Shown piece by piece: positions 32,907 through 34,091 of a stretch of DNA of 34,091 bases (position 1 is the first letter of the stretch; the number at the start of each line of letters is the position of its first letter). Position numbers and translations under genes: made by a program. This stretch comes from Gemmatimonadaceae bacterium (GTDB lineage: Bacteria > Gemmatimonadota > Gemmatimonadetes > Gemmatimonadales > Gemmatimonadaceae), in the NCBI GenBank assembly GCA_014379355.1, contig JACMLX010000095.1, positions 1-34,091 of the forward strand, written 5' to 3'. The notes below the pieces were generated by a model that saw nothing but the letters and a program-made list of their open reading frames with translations, had not been told where the DNA came from and searched no databases.

Positions 32907-34037
32907 TCAGGCCCGATCGCGGAGGGCCGCCATGAACTCGTGGAACACCGGTCGAGCGTCGTGCGGACCCGGCGCCGCCTCCGGATGATACTGCACGGCG
33001 AACACCGGCAGCGTCCGGTGACGAATCCCTTCGATGGACCCGTCGTTCAGGTTCACATGCGTCACCTCAAGCTCGGTCGAGCCCGCTACAGCGGTCGCCG
33101 TGCCGGCGACGGAGAACCCATGATTCTGAGCGGTGATCAGGACGCGCCCCGTCGACAACTCCTTCACCGGCTGATTTCCGCCGCGGTGCCCAAACGGCAT
33201 CTTCACGGTATGCCCGCCGAACGTGAGGCCGATCAGCTGCTGCCCGAGGCAGATGCCGAACATCGGTGTGCCGGACTCTGCCACACCTCGGATCATCGCG
33301 GGCGCGTACGGAATGGCAGCCGGATCGCCCGGACCGTTCGAGAGAAACACCCCGTCCGGCTTCATGGCGAGGATGTCGTCCGCCGTCGTCGTACTCGGCA
33401 CCACCGTCACCTTGCAGCCTTCGCTGGCGAACAGGCGGAGCATGTTCGCCTTGATGCCGAAATCGACGGCCACGATGTGGTGCGCCGTATTCTCGGCGCC
33501 ATACACGTAGGTCTCGCGAGTCGCGGCGGTTGTCGCGAGGTCCGCCCCTTCCATGCGCGGTGCGGCCGCGAGGAGCGCGCGCGCGGCGTCCGATGGCCCG
33601 TCGCCGGCGCAGATCACGCCAAGCATGACGCCCGCGCTCCGCAGATGTCGCGTGAGTCGACGCGTGTCCACATCGTGAAGGATCGGCACGCCAGCCGACG
33701 TCAGCCAGGACTGCAGGTCACCGGTCGCGCGCCAGCTCGAGTAGTGTCGTGAAAGTTCTCGCACCACCACACCCGAGACCTGCACCTTGCCGCTTTCCGG
33801 ATCCTCGGTGTTCACGCCGTAGTTGCCGATCTGCGGCGTCGTCATGACGACGATCTGGCCGTTGTACGAGGGATCCGTGAAGACCTCCTGATAGCCGGTC
33901 ATGTTCGTCGTGAACACGACTTCGGCAACCGTCGGCATCGTGTCCGCACTGACGAGACCCTGAAACGTCGAACCGTCCTCGAGGAGCAGTACCCCGGGGA
34001 CGGTTTCGACTGCCAGCGGCGCGTTGCCGCTGCTCAC
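32907..34037 (-). CDS. carA: Carbamoyl-phosphate synthase small subunit
   Basis: Glutaminase subunit of carbamoyl-phosphate synthase, supplying ammonia to CarB for pyrimidine and arginine synthesis. The 376-residue protein has the N-terminal CarA domain (LLLEDGSTFQG, NMTGYQEVFTDPSY, GNYG) and the class I glutamine amidotransferase domain, with Cys263 in GICLGQQ, His351 and Glu353 in QYHPEAAPGPHD, closely matching E. coli Cys269, His353 and Glu355. The start is GTG at 34037, overlapping the stop of an upstream gene as GTGA. carB is not downstream: HU follows with its own promoter. The N-terminal ten residues are variable. Confidence 0.95.
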   Translation of the reverse strand: MSSGNAPLAVETVPGVLLLEDGSTFQGLVSADTMPTVAEVVFTTNMTGYQEVFTDPSYNGQIVVMTTPQIGNYGVNTEDPESGKVQVSGVVVRELSRHYSSWRATGDLQSWLTSAGVPILHDVDTRRLTRHLRSAGVMLGVICAGDGPSDAARALLAAAPRMEGADLATTAATRETYVYGAENTAHHIVAVDFGIKANMLRLFASEGCKVTVVPSTTTADDILAMKPDGVFLSNGPGDPAAIPYAPAMIRGVAESGTPMFGICLGQQLIGLTFGGHTVKMPFGHRGGNQPVKELSTGRVLITAQNHGFSVAGTATAVAGSTELEVTHVNLNDGSIEGIRHRTLPVFAVQYHPEAAPGPHDARPVFHEFMAALRDRA

Positions 34038-34091
34038 TTCTTCGCGGGCGCCGGCGCGGCCGGAGCAGGTGTCTGGGCGGCCGGTGCGGCC
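34034..34091 (-). CDS. C-terminal end of an unidentified gene, cut by the window edge
   Basis: In the frame that ends with TGA at 34036-34034, the last 18 codons before the stop read AAPAAQTPAPAAPAPAKK. The stop overlaps the carA GTG as GTGA, the same coupled junction seen at sucC-sucD and nuoL-nuoM, which supports a real gene here. The Ala/Pro-rich, Lys-ending tail is low complexity and does not reveal the function. A pyrimidine-operon partner of carA would be a reasonable guess, but the sequence does not show it. Confidence 0.5.
   Translation of the reverse strand, partial: AAPAAQTPAPAAPAPAKK

Noticed and set aside
1-34091. CRISPR arrays, tRNA genes, insertion sequences, phage or defence genes
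   Set aside because: I looked for regularly spaced repeats, cloverleaf-type arms, transposase motifs and defence domains in the gaps and found none. The gaps are all under about 190 bases and the coding content is housekeeping.

Overview
The window is a dense block of housekeeping genes from a GC-rich bacterium. Every gene except dcd lies on the minus strand, so transcription mostly runs from high to low coordinates. I recognise a function or family for every gene except a fragment cut by the right edge. No stretch longer than about 190 bases lacks a gene, and I see no tRNA, rRNA, CRISPR array, insertion sequence, prophage or attachment site. The gene set suggests an aerobic, respiring, Gram-negative-type bacterium: a 14-subunit complex I, a di-heme SdhCAB complex II of the b558 type, an LDH-like malate dehydrogenase and a zinc-ribbon L32. 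Gemmatimonadota is my best guess from composition and gene mix, but this is an inference; no phylogenetic marker was tested.

Layout, read along the minus strand from the right edge. (1) 34091-32907: the Ala/Pro-rich tail of an unknown gene, overlapping carA (pyrimidine/arginine synthesis). (2) 32814-32470: an HU-type nucleoid protein with an acidic tail, with its own promoter and the only convincing intrinsic terminator in the window. (3) 32341-30673: moaD-moaE-moaA, molybdenum cofactor synthesis. (4) 30545-29616: mdh, then 29533-26169: sdhC-sdhA-sdhB. (5) 25530-26084: dcd, the only plus-strand gene, convergent with sdhB across a strong hairpin and divergent from nuoA. (6) 25346-11118: the complete nuoABCDEFGHIJKLMN operon, continuing with translational overlap into a phosphomannomutase/phosphoglucomutase gene and then a UPF0182 membrane protein. 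(7) 7145-5137: sucC-sucD, then ndk. (8) 4504-47: yceD(DUF177)-rpmF-plsX-fabH-fabD-fabG, the classic ribosome/fatty-acid cluster, which probably continues into acpP beyond the left edge.

Functionally, three TCA steps (succinyl-CoA synthetase, succinate dehydrogenase, malate dehydrogenase) flank the complex I operon, so the NADH and succinate sources of the respiratory chain sit next to the entry complexes that use them. Genes are packed tightly: 17 of 33 neighbouring same-strand pairs share a 1-base (TGATG) or 4-base (ATGA or GTGA) stop/start overlap, which I used to fix many starts.

I do not see an exotic new system. The points worth a second look are local: a cysteine-pair insertion in the NuoA periplasmic loop, a short NuoG that keeps the N7 cluster ligands, loss of a conserved NuoM histidine, the acidic HU tail, the phosphomannomutase and UPF0182 genes appended to nuo, two promoter-like elements placed so that their mRNAs would be nearly leaderless, and long GC hairpins without U-tracts at operon ends.
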